64,000 bases of DNA from Bifiguratus adelaidae (taxonomy: Eukaryota; Mucoromycota; Endogonomycetes; Endogonales): assembly GCA_002261195.1 (NCBI GenBank), contig MVBO01000008.1, forward strand, positions 17,995 through 81,994. Direction: 5' to 3'. The stretch's first letter is position 1, and each line of letters opens with the position of its first letter. The notes under the pieces were generated by a model. It made no database searches. It saw only the letters and a program-made list of their open reading frames with translations, and had not been told where the DNA came from. Position numbers and translations under genes: made by a program. Below are positions 20,575 through 31,460 of the stretch, one piece after another.

Positions 20575-20872
20575 GGCAAGAACAAGAAGCGCCTGTCTGT
20601 TGTTTTCCCCTAAATGATGAATTTCAGCCAATCAGATTTAACCAGCACAGATTTAGTGCGGGGAGAGGAAAGAGAGGGAGAGTGGAGAGCTATAGAGTGT
20701 AGGGTAGATAGTATAGAGTAGAATGAATGAGAAGAGTATAGAGTATATATAGAGAGTAAGGAGATAATATCTCTCAATGGAGAGAGAGAGAGAGACAAAG
20801 ACAATATGATCCATCGACTCGTAAGAATATCGTCACAAGGTGACGGTGACTGTGGGTGCCTTGGGTATCGCC
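20575..20872. promoter_or_regulatory. divergent SEC61/BCS1 promoter with purine repeats
   Basis: 298 bp lie between the two start codons. The stretch holds purine-rich runs and a GA microsatellite at about 20779-20795. Such polypurine tracts are common nucleosome-depleted promoter elements. No specific factor site is claimed. Confidence 0.5.
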
Positions 20873-22853
20873 ATGGAAGGTCATGCAGCCATGCCATATT
20901 CCATTAGTCGACGGGGACCGGCTTTAGCAACACTACCCCCTATTGGGTTGATTGTAGCCAGTCTTGCTGAACGGTTAGGGGTGGGAGAGTTTGCAACGGG
21001 TGGATTGCAACTGGCGGTGCTTGGTGGACTGGTGGCCGTTGGTCGATACTTTGGAGGAACGATTTATGCCTACATCAAGAAGCGTATTGTCGTGACGGCA
21101 GAGTTTGATAGCCGGGACGAATCCTATAGGTGGGGATAATGAATAGCATATAGTGTTTTCTGTGCTCGCTGTCAATGATATTGATGGACGCCTTGTAGCT
21201 GGATCCTCAATTGGTTGACGGATCACCCATACAGTACAAAAGCCACTCAGTTTTCAGTCTCTACATCCATATGTCGGGCAGGACAGCGATTGACTGGTGA
21301 AGGATTGGACGCGCACCTGCCCCCAGTCTACTTTTTGCCCGCTCCAGGTACGAATATTCGCGCGCTCCATAGACACGACATTTTCTCCTTACAGGTTCCT
21401 TCGTGGTAGGTTTCCATCTCTTTACCTATCATTCGCGCATTTTGTGGTTATCGCGGGATAGAGTGAGCAAGAGTGCATCGGCAGCCTCAGGTACAAACGC
21501 ACCTCTCGAAACCATCAAAATTGGCACCTTTGGTCGGTCTCGGCATATCCTTGAGCGACTGGTTTTTGAGGCACAGAAAAAATACATTGACCGCGACCAA
21601 TCTCGAACGGTGGTGTATGCTGCTGATCAATACGGAGCTTGGCGACGCACCAGGTCCAGACCGAAACGTCCCTTGTCTACCATTGTCATTCCGTCGAGCA
21701 TCAAGCGACACTTGTTGCATGATGCGCACGATTTTCTACGATCTGAGCAATGGTATTCTGATCGCGGCATTCCTTATCGACGAGGCTACCTCTTGTACGG
21801 CACACCGGGCAGTGGAAAGACGAGTTTTATTCATGCGCTCGCTGGTGAATTGGGACTCAACATATATGTCATCAATCTATCCAACAAGAGTTTGACTGAC
21901 GATACGTTAGCCGAATTGGTCACAGATACACCCACACGATGTCTTTTGCTGATTGAAGATGTGGACGCTGCTTTTGTGCAGCGCGTCAAGGGCCAAGACG
22001 TGGTGAATAACATCACATTTTCAGGCAAGTCTCGTGCGCTATGCCGTGATCGGTTGCACTCATAGCTCTCGTAGGCTTGTTGAATGCCATTGATGGCGTA
22101 GCGGCGCAGGTATGGCGAGACATTTTACCGCTTCAGAGATGACATAGCTTATGTGGTGACCTATTAGGAGGGACGCATTCTGTGCATGACGACCAAGTAA
22201 GTCTCTGGAGGTGGCTTTGCGCCGCTCACCAACATTTTTACAGTCATATCGATCGCCTAGATCCGGCCCTCATCCGACCGGGACGCATCGATCTGCGAGT
22301 CGAATTTACCAGAGCTAGCAAGGAACAAGCGCGAGAATTGTTTGAACGCTTCTATCCCCCCCCTCCATCGGAGGAAGAGGAAGAAGCCGAATGCAGTGCG
22401 GAAGATGAGATTGCTCATGTGGAGAGAACCTCGGCGGTGGAGTCCAAACTGATATCGCCATGGTCCCAGGAACTGGTCCAGGAACCTGAAACCATGCCAC
22501 CGCGTCGTTGGACTCTGGATCGTCGACTCACATCTACGGCCGAAATGCTGGATCCAACACCAGCCACCAGCCGTCCCAACTCGCCGTCACCGCGTCCCAT
22601 GAGTTCGGCCAACCGTCGTGCTTCCAGGATGGTTCGCCGACAATCCGTGGCTGCAACGCCGGAGCAAGCTGACCTTTTCGCGTCCATGATTCCGAATGAT
22701 ACCTTTAGCATGGCGGCACTTCAAGGATTTCTCATGGAATACAAAAGTCGACCTGAACTGGCCATTGCGCACGTTTCGGCGTGGGTTGAGCAGAACCTGA
22801 AAGATCCAAGAACATCCACGACTAACACCCCGGATCCAGACACTGAAGAATAA
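20873..22853 (+). CDS. BCS1: mitochondrial AAA ATPase Bcs1 (Rieske protein translocase)
   Basis: Six exons: 20873-21129, 21199-21347, 21395-22024, 22075-22109, 22168-22196 and 22244-22853 (569 aa). After a short N-terminus and a single transmembrane span comes the BCS1 N-domain (SYSWILNWLTDHPYSTKATQ). The AAA module follows: Walker A GTPGSGKTS, Walker B LLLIEDVDAAF, sensor MTTNHIDRLDP and arginine finger RPGRID. Bcs1 moves the folded Rieske iron-sulphur protein across the inner membrane during bc1 assembly. The third intron is GC-AG. An acidic, Ser/Pro/Arg-rich insert of roughly 110 residues precedes the conserved C-terminal helical bundle, making it longer than usual. A stretch after the second exon (VGFHLFTYHSR) has no clear counterpart and may reflect a missed intron. 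Confidence 0.9.
22025..22074 (+). other. GC-AG intron in BCS1
   Basis: The donor is TCAG|GCAAGT and the acceptor CGTAG. The join gives ITFSGLLNAIDGVA, a family-conserved stretch between Walker B and sensor 1, so the GC donor is strongly supported. Confidence 0.88.
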
Positions 22854-22968
22854 GGGTATGGTATGATTGCGAACATGTGTATTCTATCCACTGTAGCATG
22901 TGTATATATAAAATGAAGAGAAATTCAAAAAGATCAACATTTACAGGTGTTTAGCGCCTCCATCCCTT

Positions 22969-23442
22969 TCATCGCCACCAACTCCTCCTCGGACTGCCAC
23001 CAGCAATAACCCCTTCTTGCCTCAGATACCCTTCCAACAATTGATAATTCCACAAATTGGCCGTAAAGAGCGCATCAGCCACGTCCCCAATCCATGGCAC
23101 CAACCCAATAACCGCATCCAAAACGACATTGATGAGCATACGGACGAGTAACCAGACCGGCAAACCAAAGGCTAAACACAGGTAGAGCATATAACAGCTC
23201 AGGGCTAACCCGGCCAGATCACCAAACCAGGGTACCAATCCGACGATACTGTCGATGCCTATCGGGATAGGGCTACCGGGTATCTGATCGAGCCATTGAG
23301 CCAGGGAGTGGATCGTTTGGAGACGCGATTGGGCTTCCGAGGGAGATTTGATGGTAACGAGGGGGTTACGTATACGGAAACGAAGGAGAGGATGGTTTGG
23401 AAAGGGAAATGGGGGTGGAGCTGACGTGGATGTGAACGACAT
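22969..23442 (-). CDS. DUF4112 membrane protein (157 aa)
   Basis: Single exon. The duplicated hydrophobic signature of DUF4112 is clear: IGIDSIVGLVPWFGDLAG near residue 68 and VVLDAVIGLVPWIGDVAD about 45 residues later, with membrane segments between. The ATG at 23442 is used; the longer open frame upstream starts at a non-ATG codon. The family is widespread in fungi and bacteria with unknown function. It lies tail-to-tail with BCS1 and downstream of the MFS gene. Confidence 0.82.
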   Translation of the reverse strand: MSFTSTSAPPPFPFPNHPLLRFRIRNPLVTIKSPSEAQSRLQTIHSLAQWLDQIPGSPIPIGIDSIVGLVPWFGDLAGLALSCYMLYLCLAFGLPVWLLVRMLINVVLDAVIGLVPWIGDVADALFTANLWNYQLLEGYLRQEGVIAGGSPRRSWWR

Positions 23443-23567
23443 GCGAACAAAGTGAGAAAGAGAGAGCCAAGGTTGTGAAAACGACGTCACTTGCTTTTTA
23501 TGGAAACCAACGTTTACATCCACATTATGAGATGAATGGTATGATACAGTTTATGGGATGGTATGCT

Positions 23568-25497
23568 TTAAAGTTGGGTAGTATTGGTCTTGTTAGAGAC
23601 TTCCTCCTCCTTAACATGGCCGTCATAACCATTATCAGAGACCACGGTGGGTGCTTCGACGGATTCCGCCGTCTCGCCAGCCACACCGCGTTCCAAATCA
23701 CTTGGCGAGACTTCGGGCTTCTCGTCAGGGTCAGCGGCATTGGTAGCGGTAGCGGCCACTGGTGCTGGTCCAGCTCCAATGGTCTTTTGAAGATTAAAGT
23801 GTTGAATGAAGAGGGAGGCGATGAAGGCCATACCGCCGAAAGGAATGACGAGGGTATAGACGAGATCTAGCGCGTCGACGTAGGCGGTCTGAACAGCGTA
23901 CTTGGCCACTGGGTCGGCAATACTCTTGACAAACTCAAAATCTTGTTGTGCGACGGTAATGGGAATGTTGATGTGGAGTTGTTCAAGCACATTGGCTAGG
24001 TTGGTGGAAAGGGAGTTGTTGAAGACGGAGGCGGAGATGGCGATGCCAAAGACACCACCGACGGTACGGAAAAAGTTTCCAAGGGAGGTGATGATGGCAA
24101 TATCCTTGTAATGGACACTGGTCTGTGCAGCAATGGTGAGTGTTTGCATGCAGCATCCACAGCCAACACCAGCAACCAGCAGGTAACCAATTTGTTCTCC
24201 GCGGTTGGAGTCCGCGCTCAACAGGCGCATAAGGGCGCCTCCCACGGTCAAGATGGCCGTACCGGCCCAGATAAAGGCGCGATATCTTCCTGTCTTTGAT
24301 ACAGTTATACCGGAAAGGATGGAGAACATGACGAGGCCCAACAAAAAGGGTAAAAGCTCGAGACCAGAGGTGGTAGCCGAATCTCCTCGCACAATTTGGA
24401 AGTAGATGGGCAAGTAGTAGATGGCGCCAAAGAAAGACATGCCAAAGAAGAATTGGGCGACAAAGATGGCCAAAGGAGTGCGTTGTCGGAAAAGATGAGG
24501 AGCGACCACGGGTTCACGAGCATACTTGATCTCCCAGATAATGAAAGCAATAAGGACGACACCGCCTACAACGAAGCTGGCAATGACGGCAGCAGAGTCC
24601 CAAGGATAGGTGTTGCCTCCAAACGACACCGCCAGCAAGATGCAAACAACACCACCAACGAGCAGGAATGTTCCAAAATAATCAATACGCTTGAACTTGG
24701 CGACGGGATCACCGGTGACGGGGCGCAGCCTCAAATAAAGAATGCATACAGCAATGGTAATAGCACCAACGGGCAAGTTGACATAGAAACACCAGCGCCA
24801 ACCCCCTTTGCTCGTTGGGAGATCCGCAAAAGCACCACCGAGCTAAAAGGTAACATGTGTTAGTGTCTTGCGACTCACTAGATCCCTGGACGTGCGCAAA
24901 AAGACTTACCAATGGACCAACGACGCTAGATACGCCAAACGTGGCACCAATCATTCCTTGAAACTTGCCACGATCACGCATTGACACAATATCAGAGATG
25001 ATAATCATGGTCATCGACATGATACCACCACCGCCAATACCCTGAAGAGCTCGGAAGACAATCAACATGATCATGTTTTGACTGGCTCCGCTGAGGATAC
25101 TGCCAACCAGAAAAGTGCAGACGGCGAACAGAAAGACAAACTTGCGACCAAAGATGTCTGAGAATTTACCATAGAGGGGTTGAAAGACGGTAGACGTGAG
25201 CATATAAGATGTACCGACCCAACCAATGAGTGAGGCCGCATTAAAATCCGAGGCGATGGTTGGTAGAGCCGTCGAAACGATGGTTTGATCAAGGGCAGAC
25301 AAAAAGATACCCAGCACGAGACCCACAAACACCATCGCCAGCTTAGCCTTTGACAATTGGACGGATTGGTCCTGCCATGTCTGCTGCTTTTCAAGCTTTG
25401 GTAGTTCTGCTTGGTCTACAGGAGTGTCCTGTCCAACTTTTGGCTCCTCTGTCGACATATTTAGAGTTGATTGCGAAAAGGTGACACTTGTGTTCAT
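23568..25497 (-). CDS. MFS multidrug exporter, DHA2-type (14 TM, 620 aa)
   Basis: Exons 24910-25497 and 23568-24842. Key motifs are LDQTIVSTALPTIASDF in helix 1, GKFSDIFGRK (motif A) between helices 2 and 3, ALQGIGGGGIMS (motif B), and FGVSSVVGPL at the splice (motif C, antiporter type). Hydrophobic segments number about fourteen, and the cytoplasmic tail is acidic. The family exports drugs, siderophores or mycotoxins by proton antiport at the plasma membrane. A truncated sister copy lies about 2 kb upstream at 27432-27921, with a dehydrogenase gene between them. The substrate is unknown. Confidence 0.92.
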
Positions 25498-26312
25498 CCA
25501 AGCTGGACTTTATACTCGATTTTGGTACACGCAAACCCGCGATTTTTAATGAATTAATTTCATAGCGCTTTGAGCGCGGTACCGGGTAAATTACTTGCCG
25601 TTTGGTTCCAGAAAGATCGCGCTTTGATTGGTTGATATTGGCATTTGAGCCATCTCGCGGAGGCTGCTGAGTCAAGCAAGGGGATTAATCTAATACCGCG
25701 ATCGAGAATCTGAGACTATGTAATGGATATGGAACAAAGACATGGATAGGACCCACTTCTCCACTCAATACCTCACGTTTCCTTGTATTGATTGATTCAG
25801 GAATGGTGCTCCTGGGAGGGGATCTGCTAATCGTCGTGTGTTCGGTGATTCGGTATTATCTCCGCATTTTCGCGTCGCTGGCTCACATGTTCCGTGACGC
25901 TGCGGCGTTGCCTTTAAAGTTCACATGTGGTACTCATGGATCATGGAACGCCTTGATAGACAGGCTCGATGAAAGGAATGACACCGAAATGGACATGGCG
26001 ATCAACATAACTTTGCGCCATGGCGGAAACGTGGATCTGATCACAGACACAATGGAAAATGCGAGATTGTTTCAGGCATGAAACCTCAAAATTCATCCAC
26101 CTGGCAGTGCAAAACAGTGTTCTGCTCGTCGACAAGACCGCGTTGCCATGTTTTACATGCGCATGTGCTCGACGTTGTCTGGTTGCTTTCCTGGTCTGTA
26201 GGAAGGTTGTTTGATCCCGCAAGCAATCTAAAATCGGGTGATTCATTCACCTTTACGGACTTGCGCTCTGAAAGGAACAATAGCTCTATCTGTTCAACTC
26301 AAGGGAACATGA
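25498..26312. other. intergenic region, no gene seen
   Basis: Overlapping short frames on both strands (25788-26338) lack splice support or family resemblance. I see no RNA gene or repeat. Confidence 0.5.
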
Positions 26313-27311
26313 TTAAGCGGCTACAAGATTTTCAGTGACTTCGTACAAATGCCTGCTATGCTCTCCTGCTACATCCCGAGCTTGATCATGGGATGGTTCT
26401 ACAATATGACAATCCACCAGGTAAGCGCCCCCTTTTCCGGTCAACTCTGGGCTAGTCAATGCATAGACCTGGGTGGCTGTACCTTCAGGGATAGACTTGA
26501 AGCCCGGATTGATGTTGCCCTCGTCATCAATGAAACCCAATCCTTGCATTTCTTCCATCTTCAAATGTCGGGCTAGATTCGTCTTAATGGCACCTGGATG
26601 AAGCGAAAAGCATTCGACACCCTTGGCACTATACAGGGTATTGAATCCTTTCGCACAGAGAATGTTGGCCGTCTTGCTTTGTCCATATGCTTGTGCTTTA
26701 TCGTAATCTTTGCCATCATTGAAGCCAAGATCATTGAATCGCACCGGAGAGAGAACATGTCCATTGGATGAAACGCAAATGACGCGGCCTCCTCCACTCT
26801 TGACAATATCATCGATCAGAAGCTTGATGAGCAGATGATGGGCGACGTGATTGGTGCCGAATTGCAGTTCAAATCCCTGCTTGGTGGTATCGTAGGGTGT
26901 GGTCATGACACCGGCGTTGCATACGAGACCGTGCAAGGGCAGACCCGTTGCATGAAAGTCCTTGACAAACTGTCGAATAGAGTCCAGGTCGCAGAGATCT
27001 AGGTGTATGTACCGGACGTCGGCGTTTGGATGGGCCGACCGGATGCCTTGGATCGTTTTCTCGGCCGATGATGGACTACGCGTACCGATAACGACGGTCG
27101 CACCGCGCGCAGCAAGCACACGAGTGGTCTCCTCGCCTAGACCAGAATGTCCACCGGTGATAATGTACGTCTTGCCCTTCACAGAGTGGGATTCGGGAAG
27201 CTGATCCAATATGTGATCAGCGGTCCATCGATATCCCTCAGGTTCTTCCTCCTTGGTGAAAGGCAAGCCAAATGTGCGAGCCATTTCAATCTGCTCTTGT
27301 GTCCAGACCAT
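26313..27311 (-). CDS. retinol-dehydrogenase-like short-chain dehydrogenase (332 aa)
   Basis: Single exon. The classical SDR features are YIITGGHSGLGEETTRVLA (NAD(P)-binding), the CNAGVM motif, CVSSNGH with the catalytic Ser, AYGQSKTANILCAK with Tyr and Lys, and LHPGAIKTNLARH. The length and N-terminal extension of about 45 residues resemble WWOX/RDH-type dehydrogenases that reduce lipophilic aldehydes or ketones. It sits between an intact MFS exporter and a decayed MFS copy on the same strand, which hints at a small export-plus-reductase cluster. That functional link is inference. Confidence 0.9.
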   Translation of the reverse strand: MVWTQEQIEMARTFGLPFTKEEEPEGYRWTADHILDQLPESHSVKGKTYIITGGHSGLGEETTRVLAARGATVVIGTRSPSSAEKTIQGIRSAHPNADVRYIHLDLCDLDSIRQFVKDFHATGLPLHGLVCNAGVMTTPYDTTKQGFELQFGTNHVAHHLLIKLLIDDIVKSGGGRVICVSSNGHVLSPVRFNDLGFNDGKDYDKAQAYGQSKTANILCAKGFNTLYSAKGVECFSLHPGAIKTNLARHLKMEEMQGLGFIDDEGNINPGFKSIPEGTATQVYALTSPELTGKGGAYLVDCHIVEPSHDQARDVAGEHSRHLYEVTENLVAA

Positions 27312-27431
27312 GTTGTGCTCACTGGTCGGTTCTGACGCTCACTCCTTTTATCACCGCCAGGACGGTGCCCATGACGCGTCCGATGACGCGTCCGTTGCCG
27401 CTGTTTCGGCGACGAAGTCCGAGAATTTCCC

Positions 27432-27921
27432 ATGCCCTGCACAGCCCGGAAAACAATGAACATGATCATATTTTGACTAGCGCCAGCGAGAATGCTTCTT
27501 ACCAAGAAGGTGACACGCAAAACAAGAACACGGCCTTGCGTCCAAAGATGTCTGAGAATCTGCCATACAGGGCCTGGAGAGCGTTCGCTGTAAGCAAGTA
27601 ACTCGCGCCAACCCATCCGATCAATTGCGCTTGCAAAAAGTCAGAAGCAACACGCGGTAGAGCGGTAGAGACAATGGTCTGATCAAGCGCAGCTAGAAAG
27701 ACAGCTAGCCAAAGACCAAGGAAGACAAGCACCAATGCAGAGGCTGAAAGCTGAACAGACTATAGAATAGTGAGCGGACATCGAAATGATCGTGACCATA
27801 CCTGTCCTTGCTCCTCTTGCTCTTCGGCCTTCTCTGTGCCTCCGGATGCATTTTCTAGATTATCTACACCCTTGCCTAGTTCTGCATCGCCCAATGGTTC
27901 TTCGATACCTTGAGGATCCAT
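27432..27921 (-). pseudogene. truncated, frameshifted MFS (DHA2) exporter copy
   Basis: Exon-1-like 27802-27921 and a second exon from 27759 encode an acidic N-terminus, helix 1 (LDQTIVSTALPRVASDF) and motif A (GRFSDIFGRK), closely resembling the intact exporter at 23568-25497. Frame is lost by one base near 27530, after the AVFLF segment, and resumes with ILAGASQNMIMF in the next frame. Similarity stops at AVQGMG, near 27432. The remaining eleven or so helices are absent. This is a 5' remnant of a duplicated transporter. Confidence 0.85.
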
Positions 27922-28154
27922 ACCAAAAGCTATCGACGATGCGGTACCGTCGTAGGTTTATGAGTTGACAGCGCCTTGAATTGGAGTTCTGCACAATTTC
28001 CAAAATCGATTTCGCCGATCAAGTTACGGCAAACGGGGATCGAACCTGGTAAAATGGATCCGTGCCGCAGCAAGTTTAGCGCTACATGAGCAAATAATCC
28101 GAGCCTGACATGGAAGGGGTATGACGCGTCCGTCCAATTGACAGATGGTAGATT

Positions 28155-31100
28155 CTAACAATGCTCTAGAACATGGGTCCAATCTACACCGGACGCATCT
28201 TTGGATAAGACCCCGCGCGCAAAACCAGCGTTTCCACCACCTTTGCCTTGTACCCTATTTAATATGGATTGTAACACATCATTGGCTCCAATCTTGGAGG
28301 CTTTGGTGGACACACTTATGGTTTGCTGACAGACGACCACGTGCAGAGCATCTGGCTGCTTTTCTGAGAAGCGTTTGGCTCTTTTGGGTACCAGGGTTGT
28401 TGAAGGCAGCGTACTGGGCAAAACATGAACAAGGAGCGGAATATTCTGATAACGAGTCTCGATCATGGTGATACCATCGTCGCCTCCAGAGACCACATTC
28501 TCGAGAGCTTCCACATGCCTGCTGGCAACTTTGCTCTTGTCGACAAATTTGTTGACCTTGGCAACAAGATCGGGTATTGATTGAGCCTGAAAAGACATTT
28601 GAGCATGGTCCACGTAGCTAGACGGACAGGCTTACCTTGACCGTGCCCAATACTTCACTGACATTCTGCACAGTGTCTTCGTACCACGCTATCGCGCGCT
28701 TGCCCGCGACGGCTTCAATACGACGCGTACCGGCCGCGACACTTGATTCCGAGATGATTTTGAAAGGATAGATGGACCGTAAAGATGATACATGAGTCCC
28801 CGAACATAGCTCCAACGATACGTTGGGAATCTTAAGAATTAGGTGAGTGGATCTTGCAGAGCTTGTGTAATGCGTTTTACCTCAATAGTTCGAACCATAT
28901 CTCCATACTTTTCGCTGAATAAAGCCATGGCACCCCTTTGCATCGCCTCAGAGTAGGGTACGGTGGAGACTCTTGTGATTGCCTGGGGACCTGTGACAAC
29001 ATCATTGATCCATCTCTCCATGGTGCGTTGAAGTTCCGATGATACCGGCTCACTGTGTGTAAAGTCGAACCGCAATCTCTGACTATCCACTAGAGAGCCA
29101 GCCTGTGACACGGAAGGGCCAATGAAATTACGCAGCGCCGCATGCAGGAGATGTGTCGCCGTGTGATGGGCTTCGGTCGCCAATCGATGTGTGAGGTCAA
29201 CATTGGTACGAACTACCTGTCCTACTTCCAAGGACACCTGTTTCTCTTTTGGCACGCGAACCGAAAGGGCTAGACCACCTTCGTAGGGCTGAAACACGTC
29301 CAATACTTCCAGTTCACTCCCATCTGAGAGCGATATTGAGCCTTTGTCAGCAACTTGACCTCCTCCGTGGCCATAGAAAGGACAAGGATCCAAAGCAACA
29401 ATCATTTTCCCTACGCAACCAGCTTAGTCTCGAAGGAGCAGTCTTCAAAGGAAATACATACCATCATCGTCAGACATTAAACCCACAATTTCCGCTTCTT
29501 GATGCAGGAGGGAGTGATCATACCCAATAAACGTTGGACGAATGCCATTCTGTTGCCACTCTTCAAGAGCGTAAGTACAGACTTAACCAAGGTGCTCAAA
29601 TCACCTACCTCTCATATCCTTGACTAACGTCCGCTGCGCCGCACCCTTCCATGTGGCTCTACTGCGTTGCTTGTTTTCTAATTGTAGTTGCTCCACTTCG
29701 GCGACATTGACTTTCCAGCCTCGTTCCTTGATGACAACCTCGCTCAAATCCAAGGGGAATCCATATGTATCGTATAGTTTATAAGCGACGCTGGCAGGGA
29801 CAGTCTTGTCCACTTGATAGGCTTCCGTCTGGAAAACTTCTTCAAGCAAGTCTAGACCTTTGGTCAAGGTTTGGAAAAATAGGCGTTCTTCTTGTTGTAT
29901 CAAAGATGTAATCGTATGTTGTCGTTCGGGTAGTGTTGGATAAGGCGTGTCGGGCATGGATTCTAAAAGATAAGGGAACATGCTGGATAGGAAAGGTTCT
30001 AGTCCAAGCATTTAGAGTCAAGCAAATAATGGCATGTACAGGAAGAGCAGCGAAAATTACCTCGAAGACCTAGCTGGTGACCAGATCGAAGGGCGCGCCG
30101 TATGATTCTTCGCAAAACGTAGCCTCTTCCGACATTCCTACGAGGAAATTTTAGACATGTAAATTCTTACAATGTTTGACCTACGCTGGCGTGACGCCGT
30201 CACCAATGAGGAAGCACATGGTCCTGAAATGATCCGCGACAATTCGTTCATGAGAATTTGATGGCGCTGACATGTCCACCTGTATTACAAATCGGTAAGG
30301 TCCTGAGATCGCCCTTTGTTGAAGCATACCTTGAATCCAGCCTTACTTCGTATCTGGCGAAGACCTCCAATGAGTGTTGTGAATTGGTCAGTGTCAAAGG
30401 TGGACAGCTTGCCCTAAACAATGCATTTAGTGTGAGCAGCTTCGCTAGATTGGACATTGCAACCGTACCTGAAGCGCCGAGGCCATACGTTCCAAACCCA
30501 TACCGGTATCAACACATAGTGTCGGTAATTTTGTCATGTTTCCGTACTCATCGCGTAATTGCTCCATAAACACCAAGTTCCAGACCTCAAGCCAACGATT
30601 TTCCGCATCGTCTAACCGACCAGTATCCCAAAATATTTCAGAACACGGACCGCATGGTCCTGGGCCATCCCCCATCGTCCATAGATTGTCTTCCGGACCG
30701 AGTCTCTCAATCTTTTCGGGTGGTAAACCAAGCACCGTTGTCCACAATCGATAACTCTCTTCATCCGTATCCAAAATGCTGAATCGAGTTGAGCTATTTC
30801 AACGATGTGTCGAAGATTACACTTACGTGACTTTGAGTCTCTCTTGAGGCATTTCCAGCTCTTTGGTGAGAAAGTCCCAGGCAAATTGCATGGCCGCCTT
30901 CCTATCATAGCCGCCAAAGGAAAAGTTACCCAACATTTCGAAAAAAGTGTGGTGCCTTGGCGTAAAACCAACATTATCGAGATCATTGTGCTTTCCTGTA
31001 ACAAGATGCAGCCGCTTAGTCAAACTATATGGCCTATAGTAACCTCTTCATATCTACCTCCCGCCCGAACAACCTTTTGGAGCGTAGTTACCGCTTTGTA

Positions 31101-31388
31101 CGGCGCTGGCTCTGGGTTTTCAAAGTATTTCTTGAACGGTACCATACCTATCATTGCTCAGCAACTGTAAAAAGCCTTGTGACTATACTTACCCGCATTG
31201 ACAAAGAGTAACGTAGGGTCATTCTGTGGGATCAAGTTGGCACTCTCTAACCGCTTGTGCCCTCTAGCTTCAAAGTAATCCCGAAATGTTTTCCGCAGTT
31301 GAGAAGAGGAGAGTGAGCGCATGGTCCGAGTGGTAACAAGAGGTAAGAGACGTGGAGTGACACCGGTCCTTTTGAGCACTCTCAACAT
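28155..31388 (-). CDS. ALA1: alanyl-tRNA synthetase, bacterial length, with mitochondrial-type leader (888 aa)
   Basis: Twelve exons: 31193-31388, 31058-31147, 30827-30995, 30469-30778, 30330-30413, 30185-30279, 30061-30137, 29609-29998, 29462-29560, 28881-29410, 28636-28830 and 28155-28586. Class II catalytic motifs are seen ([39 protein letters not shown]). Editing-site zinc ligands lie in HTATHLLHA and CSGTH, and the C-terminal C-Ala/DHHA1 glycine motif is [11 protein letters not shown]. The start [16 protein letters not shown] is basic. An internal ATG ([11 protein letters not shown]) could give a cytosolic form, as fungi often use one gene for both compartments. Confidence 0.93.
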
Positions 31389-31460
31389 CCTGACGCGCGG
31401 TGACTCGACCAATAACTATTTTGCTGCGCCGTTTTGGCTCACGTTGGGTCAGAGTGAGAC
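31389..31460. promoter_or_regulatory. 72-bp divergent promoter, ALA1 / nucleolar FKBP
   Basis: Only 72 bp separate the two start codons. No TATA element is visible. Transcription start sites probably lie inside or next to the opposite transcript. Confidence 0.5.

Noticed and set aside
26313-27311. Horizontal transfer of the dehydrogenase
   Set aside because: Single exon, but codon use and flanks look like the rest of the window; no direct support.
28010-28095. tRNA-like B box (GGTTCGATCCC on the minus strand)
   Set aside because: The T-stem has mismatches and no matching 5' acceptor strand or good A box lies at the right distance.
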